A stretch of DNA of 64,000 bases from Liriodendron chinense (GCA_003013855.2 ML058408.1:1054001-1118000), one strand, 5' to 3'; shown: positions 53,822 through 64,000, counted from the first letter of the stretch. The notes: generated from the sequence alone by a model not told the origin. Numbers and translations: made by a program.

Positions 53822-55971
53822 TCATTCTTGAGCATCTCTTGGAGGAGGTGCACGACTCTCGACTTCTAGGTCAGTTTCAGGAACCCCCATGGCCTCGATA
53901 GCTTCCGTGACTTCATTAGCAGCCGCTACTCTTTCTTCAGCAGCAACAATGGCTGCAACCTTCTCAAATTCCTCCAAGTTGAATGCTAGAAAAATTCGTT
54001 GCATCACTTTTATTGCGAAGTCATGACTAGCGTCGTATGATTCGTATCGTTGATCATCATAAAGCTACGAAGTCCGAAACTCCAAAACAGCCCGGGGGCC
54101 TTCTTCGGACACCATCTTGACAAAAGCCACCCTTTTCCTCTTCCCAATTAATTGAGTCGACTTTCAGCTTTGCAAGAGCAGCCTTCTCCTTCTCCAAGCT
54201 TTTGTTGGCTTCTTTGAATCGTGACTTGCTCTCTACAAGCTGTTGCTCCAAAGAGATCTTATCTTGACGAAAAACTTCTTTCTCTCTCTCTCGATCTTCT
54301 CCTTCATTTCAGTAAGGCGAGTGAACTTCAAATCCAGTGGCTGATACCTTTCAATTAAAGACTGTATCTTACCAATGAGGATCCTCTTCTCCTCATTTAT
54401 CTTGGTGATTAAAGTTTCGCGAGCCTTTATGACTTGATCCCTCCCTTTGATCGCACTCTCCATGGCCTTCTTATTTTCTTCGGCCTCATCTATAATACGA
54501 CGAGCAGCTATGATGCCATGTCTCATCCATATGGTAAGGTCCAAACCCTAATAAAAAATTAAAGGGAGTGTCATTGAAGGTAGAAAAGTTTCTTTAAATA
54601 AGTATGAGAAACGACGAAGTATTTTGTATACCTTGACCATCCTCATCCCTGCATCCAAAGAGAGATCTTCCAGGACTGGGCTTAGGAAGAGCACCAAAAG
54701 ATTGCGAAGTAACGTTATCAAAAAGAAACATTCAAATAGGATGCAAGTGACCCGAAATGGTGAAAGTTCCAACCCCGGAAGGTTGAGCTATGACCATTCC
54801 TACTTCAGCAGCGCTCGGCTCTCGAGCAAAAGACGGCTCCCGAGCAGGAGCCAACTCGCGAGTAGCAACCGGCCCGTGACTCCCCTCATCCGAAGGATGA
54901 CTTGGTCCTGCCTCGTCACCCCTCAGAGAATTATCAATAATATCAATAATCGATTGTTCAAGAGGAACAACCGGAGTAGGAATTGTATCCACGATAGCTT
55001 CAGCTGGGGGAGGATTGTGCGGCTACTAGCTGTGAGCAAGCTCATCTATTCGTTCAGGTGGATTGGAGTGGCCAGCCGCCGTCTTCTTCTACCTCTTCGA
55101 GGCAGTACCTTTCAAACGGAGCAATACTCCCCTTTTTTCACCTACTGTTGTCATGACCTCTTCTTGGGAGATAAGCCCGGATGCAGCAAGTCGCGGGAGC
55201 AAGAGGGTGAACTTGATATGTCTATCGTCCTCTGACAGCTTGAAGACTTTAACAATCTTTTCGTTGATTCCTCCTCTTAAGCTAGGCTTCCTTCCGACTA
55301 GAATACCTGTAAACGCAAGTAAAACTGAATAAATAAAGAAAATAAGACCATACTAGTACTCGTACAGAAGTGAAGACTTACCCACCTTCACAAACCCACA
55401 TTAGATTCCCAATTACCAGAGACATAAAACCACAGTCTCCTCCACCTGGGATAATTTGAAGAGGGGTTCCCCAAAATGTAATTCTCCCGGTGCTAATAAC
55501 ATAGATAATACCAACCCTCATTAAAAGGAGCCTTCTTGAGTTGAAACATCTTCAAGAATTCATCGGCCGTTAAGTCCCCATTACCGACTTGTTTCCAGAG
55601 GACAAAGGCGCTCAGTACAACTCTCTAGCCATTTACTATGAGTTGTGCAGGAGCAATCTTATAGATACGGAGTACGTCTCGGATAAAGGGATGAAGGGGG
55701 AGACGCACGCCAAGTTTAAAAAAATATTTATACAAGGCCACACAGACCGGCGGTGGAGAATCCGAAGTCCCCCCTCCCCGGGTAATCAGAGAATGACGGA
55801 GTCAGGAATCTGGTATTGCCTTCGTAAATCATTCAAGTGTTCCTCCGTCATTATAAAAGGATACCCAGACGCAGAATACCTCCCCACAGGTACCCGTGCA
55901 TTATTTGAGGAGGAAGAATTTGGAGTTTCATCCCCCAAAGGAACGGCTTCATTATCGGAATCCCTCGAAAT
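53822..55971 (-). pseudogene. T4 antisense extra gene (main copy)
   Basis: Alignment with T1 and T3 puts the start codon at 55969-55971, where ATT replaces ATG. The N-terminal domain follows (ARVPVGRYSASGYPFIMTEEH, ERYQIPDS-like RQYQIPDSVI, then RLPLHPFIRDVLRIYKIAP in a shifted frame). Intron 1 ends at about 55307 before GILVGRKPSLRGGINEKIVKV. Exon 2 runs to about 54640 (IIDNSLRGDEAGPSHPSDEG). Exon 3 is the coiled coil at 54544-54233 (RRIIDEAEENKKAMESAIKG) and the tail ends at 53822 (FNLEEFEKVAAIVAAEE). Frameshifts near 55740 and 54240, stops, and start loss make it a pseudogene. The gene is convergent with integrase. Confidence 0.88.
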
Positions 55972-56115
55972 TAAAAGAAAGAAAACAGAAATGAAGAAGG
56001 AAAATGTCTCAAGGAAGAGGTTTCACCAGAGGAAGAAAAAGTAAGGAGAGTTTTTTAATTCACCAGGAAACTTCAAAGTAAAGAAAACCTCCATAAACAT
56101 TCAAATATATATATA

Positions 56116-56132
56116 TATATATCATGTACGGC
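56116..56132. repeat. (TA)n run, possible TATA region of the antisense gene
   Basis: ATATATATATATATAT at about 150 bp upstream of the lost antisense start, where T1 and T3 have their TATA boxes. It may be an expanded remnant of that box. Confidence 0.5.
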
Positions 56133-56204
56133 TTCTCCCCTTCGAAATACGTGTCAGGCGGTTATATGCGCAGTCAAGTCATTCGCTTAGCTGCTCAAAA
56201 CAAA

Positions 56205-56220
56205 GGACTTGGGGGGCATC
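56205..56220 (+). promoter_or_regulatory. T4 polypurine tract
   Basis: GGACTTGGGGGGCATC just before the 3' LTR, identical in T1 and T3. Confidence 0.9.
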
Positions 56221-56915
56221 TATTGTAGAATAAAGTTGGTCAAAGGTATTTGCGATCGGTATCTTTCGAGCAGCTTCACATGGCTCATATACGACGTGCG
56301 AGCACCTCCTGGATATCTCAAATCGCGAGCAGATGCCATGAGCAGATAAACATAATATATCATCTAGCGAGCCGAGTTGGGCGCATCTCGTCATTTTAGG
56401 GGATCTGCTCACAAGACAATCACCATTCATATCTGAGCAGCCTTGGTCATCAGTCGTTTGGTGAGGACGTCTCCCTGGTCATAGTCTCAATAGCCCATAT
56501 AGCTGATGAGTTGGCGCAGATTACAGGCCTGCTTAGGTTTGTTTCTACTCATAAGTCCCGAATTAAATGGGATCTCCATTAGTAAACATAGTCACTTGGG
56601 TGTTTAATTTGATAAAATAGCACATTATCCCTTAAAGCCAGGAAGATTTCAACAACCTACATGACGGACTAATCCATCTAGACCTAATAAATAGATGGCC
56701 AATGGATGAGAAAGGTACACAACATCTAAATTCACATTTTCACACTTCATCTTACTTTCGAGCCTATCTCTAACATAGGCATCGGAGGGCTAACGGCCGA
56801 GGGCCGGCCACCCTTAGTTTCTCTCTTTGATTTTCAGGTGAGGAGGAGGGATTTATCTTCGGAAAGATCATATATTTGGGAGGAAGGAACCTGTGACCAG
56901 AATCTAATGTTAATA
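56221..56915 (+). repeat. T4 3' LTR (695 bp)
   Basis: TATTGTAGAATAAAGTTGG to ACCAGAATCTAATGTTAATA; T1 LTRs have the same ends (with TGTT and AACA where unmutated). Downstream DNA is not element sequence. Confidence 0.88.
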
Positions 56916-57185
56916 ATATCTATTTATAAAAAACGAGGTTGGAAAAGCTTACCTATCACACTTCTCCACTTTAGAGCCTCTACACTGTAGGTTTTTATAT
57001 CCGTCTAATTCACCATGTATAGAGACCACAGTTTAAGTGTCTTGCCCCTAACCTACCTATATCGAACAAAACTGTAGTGAGGCCCACTAAATCACTCAAT
57101 ATAAATAATCTATTGGTCATATCAAAACCAATGATAATTTGTAGCCCACCTACTAGAAGTCTTACAAAAGTTGCATAAACATGAG

Positions 57186-57188
<3 letters not shown>

Positions 57189-57221
<33 letters not shown>
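57189..57221. repeat. (TC)n microsatellite
   Basis: About 16 TC units. Confidence 0.95.
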
Positions 57222-57226
<5 letters not shown>

Positions 57227-58171
57227 AAAGAGTGAAAGGAAAAGGAACAAAGGATGTAAATAAAGGGACAGGTATAATGCATGGTTCATGAGAACTCCAC
57301 CAATCGAGACCATCCCATAATCAGCAGCCAAAAAATAAGTAGAGGAGCATTGTGAGACTGGAAATCGCTTTGGTGATATGCTCTTCCAGACCGTGGGAAC
57401 TTCTTGAGACTTTTTTTGTGTTTTCTTGAGCATGCGGCAATGGGGTTGTCAATCGCCTTTAATAGACACGGATCCGCACCAATCCACCATCCTAACAGTC
57501 TGATCTTCAAAACTCAAAAAGAACCACGCTCCTCATGCTTTGGAAACGCTAATCCACATTGAAACCCTTGATTAACAATATTTTGTAATGTTAATATAAG
57601 AAGAAGGATTTAAAACACCTTGATTACCAAACCGTAGCGGGAATTACCCAAGTTTTTCACGACAAAAGATCAGGAAGAAGAGGGTCTAATATCCATTGAC
57701 CCAACAGTCCATTCTCCAAAAATCTTCTTAAGATGATCCCAACCATCCATTTTAACTTCGCCCACTTGCAAATAGATGATCAGATAGTTCGATTATCTAG
57801 AAGAGGATCAATTCCATTTCTCAGATGGATAATCTAGAAGAGGATCAGTTCCATTTGCAAATTGATGATCAGATAGTTGGATCATCTAGAGGATCAGCCC
57901 ATCAGGTGATGTAGCCTACCAGATTCATGGATCTGGATCACTGAAAGGTTTGCCCCACAATATGTAGGGCTAGGCATCAGTTTTCACCCTAACCCTATAA
58001 ATTGGAAAAAGGATTCAGACTCTTCAACAATTCACTGAATGAATCTGGCCAATTCAAGGATGACTCAATGCCAAGTTCAGTTCAGCCTTTAGCTGTTCCA
58101 CTCTGAACTGGCTGATTCAATTTCAGGATCAACCAAAATGCAAACGCAACAGCATGGAAGTATCCTATAAC

Positions 58172-58228
58172 TACTCTTTTTTCTTTTTTCTTTCTTTTTT
58201 TCTTTTTTTCTTTTTTCTTTTTTTTTTT
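58172..58228. repeat. T-rich pyrimidine tract
   Basis: (T)n(C) runs of TTTTTTC units, about 57 bp. On the minus strand this is an A/G-rich tract and could be an old poly-A tail of an insertion; not proven. Confidence 0.8.
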
Positions 58229-58440
58229 GATAAAAACAAGCTCTTTTGATTGATCACTATCCAACATGAAAAATATTGTCATGGGCATGAAAATATTGAC
58301 TCTGAAATCTTTTGTTTCCCAAAATCATGAACAGAATGTGATCAAGTGAACACAGACGTTGAATAATAAATTGAAAGAATCGAAGACTTGGTTCTTCCTG
58401 AGATTCATTTGATCTCATCTCTTTTTATAAAATAGCTGCT

Positions 58441-59688
58441 TCAGAGAGAGCACATCTTCAAGCATTTCAGCTGTCCATCCAATGTATAAATAGTGCCAGC
58501 AGAAAACCTAAGTGCAGAAACAGTACCGTTGTAATGCAATCTTCTCTGCCAATTTTGATTCTCTGCCCAAAGACCAGCTTCATGAAGCTTCCCTTCCTTC
58601 CAACATATGTTGACAGTCACACCACCACGAGCCTTCAGCCCTTTAACACATCCACTTGCCCATTTATCTCGTGGAAGGGCGGGAAGCAAATACAGATCTT
58701 TTTCAGTGCTCTGGACGAGCATTTCCGCGACTGCAGCTGCAAAACTGGCATACGAAATGATGAAATTACATTAGTTTAGCAGCTTCTCAGATTGCAAAAT
58801 TAACTTTTGTTCATCCCATGGGAACATGTTCCTCTCTTAGGGATGCAATTCATCCATACAGTTACGAGAGGAACGTTAATACCAAATTCACATGTGAAAA
58901 AGGTGTTTATATGCCCATTTGATTGGTTCACCTCAGGAGCCAACAGAGCAGCAAAAGGGTGCCACACTCAGGTGTGTGGGTTCCACTGCCTACATGAAAA
59001 CAATGAAACAGCATATGGCACGTGCAATTAGCAACCCCTTCTTATTTTACCTTTGAAAAGTTACTCCGTCCTGATGCATCAATCCATGAAGTCTCCCCAT
59101 ATACGCAGTCAGTACAGGGGGGGGGGGGGGGGGGGGGGGTGATCATAGTCATGATATGGATCAATGATCTGATGGGCCAACCATGTACAGGGCCTGCCTG
59201 ATGATCTTCCAGAAATAATCGTAGCCATCCCAACTTTTTGGGTTGGTGCTGCATTATTTTCTTAAATCTCTATTTCTACCCCGCTGATTAAAGGGTTAGG
59301 ATCTTCTAACCTGGGAGATTTTTGAAAGCCCAGCCCATCCGAAGAACAAGAAAATGGTGGGGCCCATCAGATCAACAGTTTGGATAACTGACTGGTGCTC
59401 CCAGCTTGTATGAACTGGCGCAACATGGAGTTATTCATGTCCTGATGCTCCTGTCATCCTCTTGTCTATTTAGGCATATAGAATTTGTTTACCCAAAATT
59501 TGCATCAATCTGGAATGGAGGGTGCGCTGTGAACAAATTACTGTAGAGTCCCCCTTCAAAGTCAGCTTCGTGATCAGGATCCACCAAGTCGATCAAATGC
59601 TTGACCATCTGGTATGCATGTTCACTGCTGTGAAGACGTGCCCAACAAGCTGTCTTCCATGTGGTTGACCATCCAGGGCCCTCCTCTC
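58441..59688 (-). CDS. GH95 alpha-L-fucosidase, last two exons (partial gene)
   Basis: Two exons are seen. Exon n-1 is 59493-59688 and the last exon is 58441-58744; the intron between has GT (59491-59492) and AG (58745-58746) on the minus strand, and the frame joins cleanly as ANFG-FAAAVAEMLVQS. Motifs are EEGPGWSTTW, HSSEHAYQMVKHL, DFEGGLYSNLFTAHPPFQID, LYLLPALPRDKW and GLKARGGVTVNICWKEG, characteristic of plant family 95 glycoside hydrolases. These remove alpha-1,2-linked fucose from xyloglucan side chains in the cell wall. The QIDANFG aspartate probably belongs to the active site. The C-terminal end (QLKCLKMCSL) is complete. The N-terminal three quarters of the enzyme is not seen. It may lie beyond 64000 past a retroelement-filled intron, or be lost. 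Both exons are free of stops. Confidence 0.93.
59117..59139. repeat. 23-base poly-G run in the GH95 intron
   Basis: Uninterrupted G run; poly-C in the sense of the gene, inside its last intron. Confidence 0.95.
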
Positions 59689-60755
59689 CTGTCCAAGTGA
59701 TGAAAATACAATTGAGGCTACAACTGGTAGCTAACTGATAAGGAGACAGAACCACCAGCTAACAAACTGAGATTCAGCAATAGCCCTAACGCCTTGTAGT
59801 GAATACCATATCTCAAGTTGACGTAACTTCATTGCTCTGCAAATTACAATGTTCTATGTATTGATGGCAGCTGACAGATCAATGTTGCTGTGTTTGCAAT
59901 ATAAAAACATTTGGGAAAAGCAAATTTACCATGTATGACAATAATCGGTACATGCTGATTTATCACAATGTATCATCATCTCATCCCATTGTTTAAATAC
60001 AAAGTAGTGGTTGATTTGCGAGCATCAATGACAGCAACATATATCATAAAAAAATAATAATAAATAAATAAAAAGTTTTTGGGAGAAATTTTTGCGGTAA
60101 TCTATTCCTAGGTGTGTTTAACAACTGCACTCTTTGTTTCGCATCAAGACAATGAATTGGTGGAGAAATATCAAATGGAAAGGGATTTCGAGCCGAAACA
60201 GAAAGGGGTGTATGGCTATGGTCATGATATGCCTACAGATGTGGACAGAGGTATGGCTGTCTATAGACAAAATATATCTAGGATACGGATATGGGTATGG
60301 AGTGTCTGGCCACATCTACAGCCACAGCAATAGCCAATTGCCACTGGAACCAACAGTGATAGTTATAGTGGCTGCTGAGTATCCCCTGATGTCATATTGG
60401 TGCACAGTACTCTGAGTATCATCTATCTGTCAGAGACCACATGGTCTGGTATCATAACATCATGTGATGGGCACAATACTACGGCTATGTTGAGCAACAT
60501 TATTATGTCCGTGTTCGTATGGATAAGGACAACGAGTTCGACCAGACATAACTCCATTTGGATCTTAGACAAAGGTATGCTTTTTGTTCTTTTTAGTTCT
60601 TGGTTGTAATGTTTATGTTTAATAACTTTTATTCTGCTTGCATTCTATTGCTTGTATTATAGGATATTTGAATGATATGAACTCGTACTTTTGTCTGGTA
60701 AAGAATGGAAAACTATCATCATCATCATCATGTCAGCTAAACAAATCTGGTTATG
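59689..60755. other. Likely GH95 intron, nothing else recognised
   Basis: No further GH95 exon was found. There is a short TAAATAAATAAA run near 60055-60075. ORFs at 60112-60609 are overlapping and without recognisable content. Confidence 0.4.
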
Positions 60756-60959
60756 CTAATCCACTGTATCACAGATTATAAACTTAGTTAAACCATAGGT
60801 CCCCAATGCTTTTCTTATTATTTCCACCCACGTAGTTTTGGGCCTCCCCCTTGCACATTTAGAGCCTTCAACTTGGATCGATTCTGATGCGGACACAAGC
60901 ATTAAGGTGTACCAACAAAGAAAGCGCCAACCACAAGTGCCGTCCTTGTGGATAGGCAA
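60756..60959 (-). pseudogene. LINE-type C-terminal fragment
   Basis: EGSKCARGRPKTTWVEIIRK followed by LGTYGLTKF resembles the end of plant LINE reverse transcriptase proteins, where RGRPK-TW is a recurring motif. Only about 68 residues remain; the upstream part is replaced by the LTR that starts nearby. Assignment rests on one motif. Confidence 0.5.
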
Positions 60960-60962
60960 TAA

Positions 60963-61826
60963 TTGAGGAACTGAAGACCCGCTGAAGACCCTTCACATGT
61001 GATTGGACACATAGAAGACCCCACTCAGGGGAGACACTGTGAAGGAAGGAAGGAGAAAGAAGGCCGAAGAACTGGAGAATTCGGGCGCCCGACCATAGCC
61101 TTTGAGCGCCCTGAACTTTGTCAAACGAGCGCCCGAACCTCTCTGGAGGTTTTCGGACGACTTCGAGCGACTGCTCGAGCGCCCGACCGAGCGCCCGAAC
61201 TTTCCCGCACTTATGTTTAATTACGCGTTTTGCTTAATTTTAGGGGTATTTTAGTACTTTTATATCTTTATTTGCTTATTTAAGTGAGCTAAAGCCCTAA
61301 ACACAAATTTAACTTTGATTATTGATTAATGAAAAGCCTCTTGGTGCTTCTCTCTTTCTCTCCCTCTCTCTCATGGTGATGTTTCTTCTTCCTTGATAAC
61401 CCTCTTTCTTCTATTTGCTTCTTATGTCCCTCTAATCCTTCGTCTAGGTAATTCTATCTTTTCTAACCTATTTATTTCGCTAACCACAATCCCAAAGTTT
61501 GATTTTGAGCATAAACCCTAAAGTTTTCAGATTTTCAAATCCCTAATCCGAAATCCCTTGATTTCCTGGATTAGAGATTCCTCTTGATTGATTGGGTTAT
61601 AGCCATGCAAGATTGGGAGCTCCTATCCCTCGCCGGATCCAACCCTAGTTATACTTGAAACTCAAACTTTGTGGTTGTGACGATTGGCCTGATCCATTGC
61701 AAGCTCCTTGTGGATTTTCTTAGTTTATGATGAGTGATTCTGGATTTTAGATTATTTATTCCTTTTATTTTCCGCTGTTTAATTATGTTCATGAGCATGC
61801 ATCATAATTAGGGCTATCCTATGTCA
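60963..61826 (+). repeat. 5' LTR of a Ty3-type element (left border approximate)
   Basis: It ends in ATGTCA at 61826, followed by a tRNA-iMet primer-binding site. The left edge is placed at TGAGGAACTG by the change from LINE sequence; a second LTR is not in the window. A TATA-like TTATATCTTTATTT is near 61260. The U3 part has a GC-rich motif array. Confidence 0.6.
61082..61200. repeat. GAGCGCCCGA motif cluster in the LTR
   Basis: GGGCGCCCGA at 61083 (CGGGCGCCCG is a palindrome), then GAGCGCCC at about 61104, 61127, 61174 and 61189, with GAGCGACTGCTCGAGCG between. The cluster sits about 60-180 bp upstream of the TATA-like region. Confidence 0.75.
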
Positions 61827-61830
61827 AATT

Positions 61831-61841
61831 TGGTATCAGAG
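61831..61841 (+). promoter_or_regulatory. Primer-binding site (tRNA-iMet type)
   Basis: TGGTATCAGAG, four bases after the LTR end; the following AATAA replaces the usual C. Confidence 0.8.
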
Positions 61842-62117
61842 AATAAACTTGCATGGTTTTTGTCTAGATCGAGTTATCAAATTAGGGTTTTAACTTTATG
61901 TCTGTTTTAGGAAAGTTCCAGATTTAGAAAGTTTCCAATTTTAGAAACTTTCCAACTTTAGAAAGTTTCCTAATTTGGAAAATTTCCAGATTTAAGTTGA
62001 TTCCGGTCTTAATTTAATTGTGTCAGTTCATATTAGTTTTGCATTCATCGCATTCATCTTGTGAGTCATAACACCTAGTAGTCTAGTTGGGTCGAGTTTG
62101 GTTTAAGTTTTAATTGT

Positions 62118-63240
62118 ATGCCCACGAGAAGAAGAGGTAGAGGTTTCGGACTTCAACCTACCATGAATAACGAGCAGTTATCTGAGCAACTTGCTCAATT
62201 GATACAAAAGATAACCGCTCTAGAAGCAAGTCAAAAGCGTGAGTTTGTCCTCCTTGAGAACCAAATCACCACTACCATGACTAAGGTCGAGCAACTAGAG
62301 CCATCCCAAAGGGAAAACCCCGCTATAGGGGATGATGCACACTCCCAGGTGGGAGGAATCATTGAAGAACGCGCTGCCGCACGTGGAGGTAGTGAGGAAA
62401 GTGATCGTGGTAATGGTCGTGGTGTTGTTCGTGAGGCACGAGCCACATGTGATCATCAAGACCGTTATGATCCAGATGAGCATGCAATGAAAAATGTGAG
62501 ATTGAAGCCCCGAGTTTTGATGGGCGTCTGGATCCCAAGGCATTCTTTGACTAGGTCGCTGACATGGACCACTACTTTAAGTGGTATGGTATGTTAGAAA
62601 ACCGTCAAATGCGGTTTGCCAAGATGAAACTTGTAGGTCAAGCCAAGCTATTTTGGACCAACACCGAGCGTAAGATAGAAAGAGTTGGTAGCGCCCCTAT
62701 CACACATTGGTATGAGATGAAAGAGAAGTTGAAGGAGAAGTACATTCCTCTCTTATACCGTCAGAAGCTCCTTAACCAATGGCAATCCTTACGCCAGGGG
62801 TCAATGTCTGCCGCTAACTACATCGCTAAATTTGAAGAATACATGATGCGATGTGATATCCAAGAAGACTCTAGTAACGCTCTCGCGATTCAAGACAGGC
62901 CTTCGTGCGGATCTTCAGTGTAAGCTTATGACTCGGCCCTTAACGGATTTGGATGAAGCATATCAAGTCGTGCAAGAGTTGGAGCAATATCTGAAGGCTC
63001 CTGTCGTTCGTTGTTTTGAGTCCCAAGACTCCAATGCTAGATTGAGTTCCCAAGGGACTAGACCTAATGTTGATAGTCAACCTAGAGTATAGGCGACTAT
63101 TCCGCCTAAACTTAGGGAGGACAAGGGCGAAGGGGTTCTTGGTGCCGGTCCTAGTAACGTAAGCCAAGTGAGGTGCTTGAGTGTGGCAATTTTGGCCACA
63201 TGTCTAATCAGTGTCCTACGAAGAGCCATGGAAAAGCCTT
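62118..63240 (+). pseudogene. Ty3 gag with zinc knuckle, frameshifted
   Basis: ATG 62118 (MPTRRRGRGFGLQPTMNNEQ), then a coiled stretch (LAQLIQKITALEASQKREF). The frame shifts at about 62495 to one reading IEAPSFDGRLDPKAFFD, a TAG at 62552, then VADMDHYFKWYGM, GQAKLFWTNTERK and SLRQGSMSAANYIAKFEE, the Ty3 gag core. Another shift near 62890 leads to FKTGLRADLQCKL and AYQVVQELEQYL to a stop at 63092. A zinc knuckle, ECGNFGHMSNQC, appears at about 63168-63205, its first cysteine lost by a one-base change. At least four lesions. Confidence 0.9.
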
Positions 63241-63292
63241 AGTTGTGGGCGAATCCGACGAGGGTGGAGACAATCAGGGTGATTATGAAGTT

Positions 63293-64000
63293 GAAGAGTA
63301 TCACCCTGAAGGACTTACTGATGAGGAAGAATTAGATAGAGAAGCAGCGCTTGCAGTAGTCAGGCGTGTGCTAGCTCAATCTAGAAGTAGTGTTGACTGG
63401 CGTCGAAACACTATCTTTTACACTGTTGCCAAGTGTGATGAAAAGAATTGTAACGTGATAGTGGACAGTGGAAGTTGTCAGAATGTGATTTCCACTGGCA
63501 CCTTAGATCGCTTGAAACTGAAATCCACACCTCATCTTGACCCATATAAAGTCTCTTGGGTTGACAAGACATTTCTTCCTATCACCCATCAATGTTTAGT
63601 CCCCATCGAGTTTGGGTCGTACAAGGAGTCCCTGTGGTGTGATGTTGTACCTATGGATGTCGGACATGTTATCCTAGGTAGACCGTGGCTATTCGATAAT
63701 GATTTCACGATCTTTGGCCGTTCGAATGCGTGTACCTTCATGCATAACGGTAAGAAGATCAAACTTAACCCGATGCCACCTGAGAACACACTAGGGAAGA
63801 AGAAGGATGAGAATGCAAGTGAGACTAAAGGAGTGGGGAAATCTAAGCCTAAGTCTCTCCATAAAATCAGCGCAAGAGAGTTTGAAAAAGAGGCTAAGGA
63901 GGATTCTATGGTGTATGCCCTTGTGGCTAGAGAGATTACACCTGAGGTTCCATCGGAGTTGTCCCGTGATGTATTTCCTAAAGACTTACCGAATGAGTTG
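63293..64000 (+). CDS. Ty3 protease and start of pol, open to the window edge
   Basis: This frame has no stop from at least 63293 to 64000. It reads an acidic linker (EGLTDEEELDREAALAVVRR), IVDSGSCQNVISTGTLDRL with the protease DSG triplet, then CLVPIEFGSYKESLWCDVVP and MDVGHVILGRPWLFDNDFTI, with the LGRPWL second motif. A lysine-rich linker and SRDVFPKDLPNEL follow, where RT would begin (PE-LPP region). DSG in place of DTG is common in this group and should be functional. Its upstream gag is broken, so the whole element is not intact. Confidence 0.88.

Larger units (their letters stand above)
52003..54950. repeat. Diverged tandem duplication of about 1.48 kb in T4
   Basis: Copy 1 (about 52003-53460) and copy 2 (about 53479-54950) share ATAACTTGGTCG at 52003 and 53479, the stop-codon region CTCATTCTTGAGC at 52323 and 53821, and the splice and exon structure of the antisense-gene C-terminal half. 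They differ by many substitutions, so this is either an old duplication or a recombination product of two related elements. Confidence 0.85.
41405..56915 (+). mobile_element. T4: Tat-type Ty3/gypsy element, plus strand, split by T3
   Basis: Order: a truncated 5' LTR (41405-41780); PBS interrupted by T3 (41794-47868); gag, protease, an RT stub, second RNase H and integrase to 51924; the antisense gene on the minus strand (52324-55971); polypurine tract; 3' LTR 56221-56915. It is the same family as T1 by gene order and sequence. The catalytic RT and first RNase H are deleted at about 50415-50440, and stops are common. No left target duplication could be identified because the 5' LTR is cut. Confidence 0.9.
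56916..58440. other. Host intergenic or 3'-flanking DNA with simple repeats
   Basis: No ORF I can support. It holds a (TC)n microsatellite (57189-57221), an imperfect direct repeat of about 85 bp (from GCAAATAGATGATCAGATAG at 57770 and GCAAATTGATGATCAGATAG at 57858), and a pyrimidine tract. It lies downstream of the GH95 gene, so it should include that gene's 3' untranslated region and terminator; no single signal was identified. Confidence 0.5.
61827..64000 (+). mobile_element. 5' internal part of a Ty3/gypsy element, probably a chromovirus, continuing beyond the window
   Basis: PBS, gag and protease in order, open at the right edge. The GRPWLFDNDFT and PMDVGHVILGRPW style of protease and a CCHC gag fit chromovirus-type Ty3 elements. 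The lineage cannot be fixed without integrase and a chromodomain. Confidence 0.8.

Noticed and set aside
54624..55235. 203-codon plus-strand ORF
   Set aside because: It lies exactly opposite the conserved antisense gene of T4, whose frame and splice sites are supported by T1 and T3.
57224..57510. Minus-strand ORFs with the peptide KKFPRSGRAYHQSDFQSHNA
   Set aside because: Looked like a possible repeat-derived peptide, but I could not tie it to a known family and no neighbouring domain supports it.
60112..60609. Overlapping plus-strand ORFs with GYGYGYGV-like peptides
   Set aside because: Short, overlapping in two frames and derived from a GATACGGATATGGGTATGG-type low-complexity stretch.
1..64000. 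tRNA or rRNA genes
   Set aside because: The only tRNA-like matches are the primer-binding sites, which are short complements of tRNA 3' ends; no cloverleaf or rRNA core sequence was seen.

Overview
This window looks like plant nuclear DNA, from a flowering plant with a large, retrotransposon-rich genome. Nearly everything is LTR retrotransposon sequence from Ty3/gypsy (Tat-like, Athila-like and probably chromovirus families) and Ty1/copia, plus a foldback MITE, a minisatellite, a LINE remnant and short homopolymer or microsatellite tracts. There is only one convincing host gene, the last two exons of a GH95 alpha-L-fucosidase (58441-59688, minus). The species cannot be named from this; a magnoliid-like woody angiosperm is only a guess from the style of the MITE and LTRs. 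I see no bacterial, plasmid or phage features and no tRNA or rRNA gene.

Layout. 1-5861: 3' part of a Tat-type Ty3 element (unidentified ORF, 158-bp tandem repeats, a 453-bp tandem duplication, an LTR). 5984-7610: a foldback MITE, then a 35-bp minisatellite that resembles the MITE terminus. 7611-9358: LTR-like non-coding sequence. 9359-38842: a deep nest of insertions. A plus-strand copia solo LTR (9359-38842) contains a minus-strand copia solo LTR (9869-37394). That contains a minus-strand Tat-type element, T1 (10456-35804, TSD ACTGG). T1 in turn contains an Athila-like element (12275-16970, TSD CTGGT), a gag-only copia element (18262-24925, TSD AGAGT) and two copia solo LTRs (27246-29197, TSD TAGCA; 32664-34617, TSD GACCT). 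38843-41404: a degenerate copia gag, unassigned DNA and an Athila LTR fragment. 41405-56915: a plus-strand Tat element, T4, whose primer-binding site was split by a minus-strand relative, T3 (41794-47868, TSD CCATC). 56916-60755: host-like sequence with the GH95 exons. 60756-64000: a LINE scrap and the 5' end of another Ty3 element that runs off the window.

How the parts work together. The Tat-type elements T1, T3 and T4 share one design. Gag, protease, RT, RNase H, a second (archaeal-type) RNase H and integrase lie on one strand. Downstream of integrase, an intron-containing gene on the opposite strand, with its own TATA-like box, encodes a protein with a Transposase_28-like (Pfam PF04195) N-terminal domain and a long coiled coil. 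All copies are damaged: stops, frameshifts, a lost RT in T4, and lost gag to RNase H in T3.

The most unusual signal is promoter-side arrays of short palindromes inside LTRs. GACCGGTC dyads, spaced about 54 bp in the best copies, occur both in copia LTRs and in the unrelated Athila-like LTR, each time upstream of the TATA box. The T3 LTR carries a different palindrome with an exact 58-bp period. I saw no described function for these. They are the best candidate here for an undescribed regulatory or replication feature.
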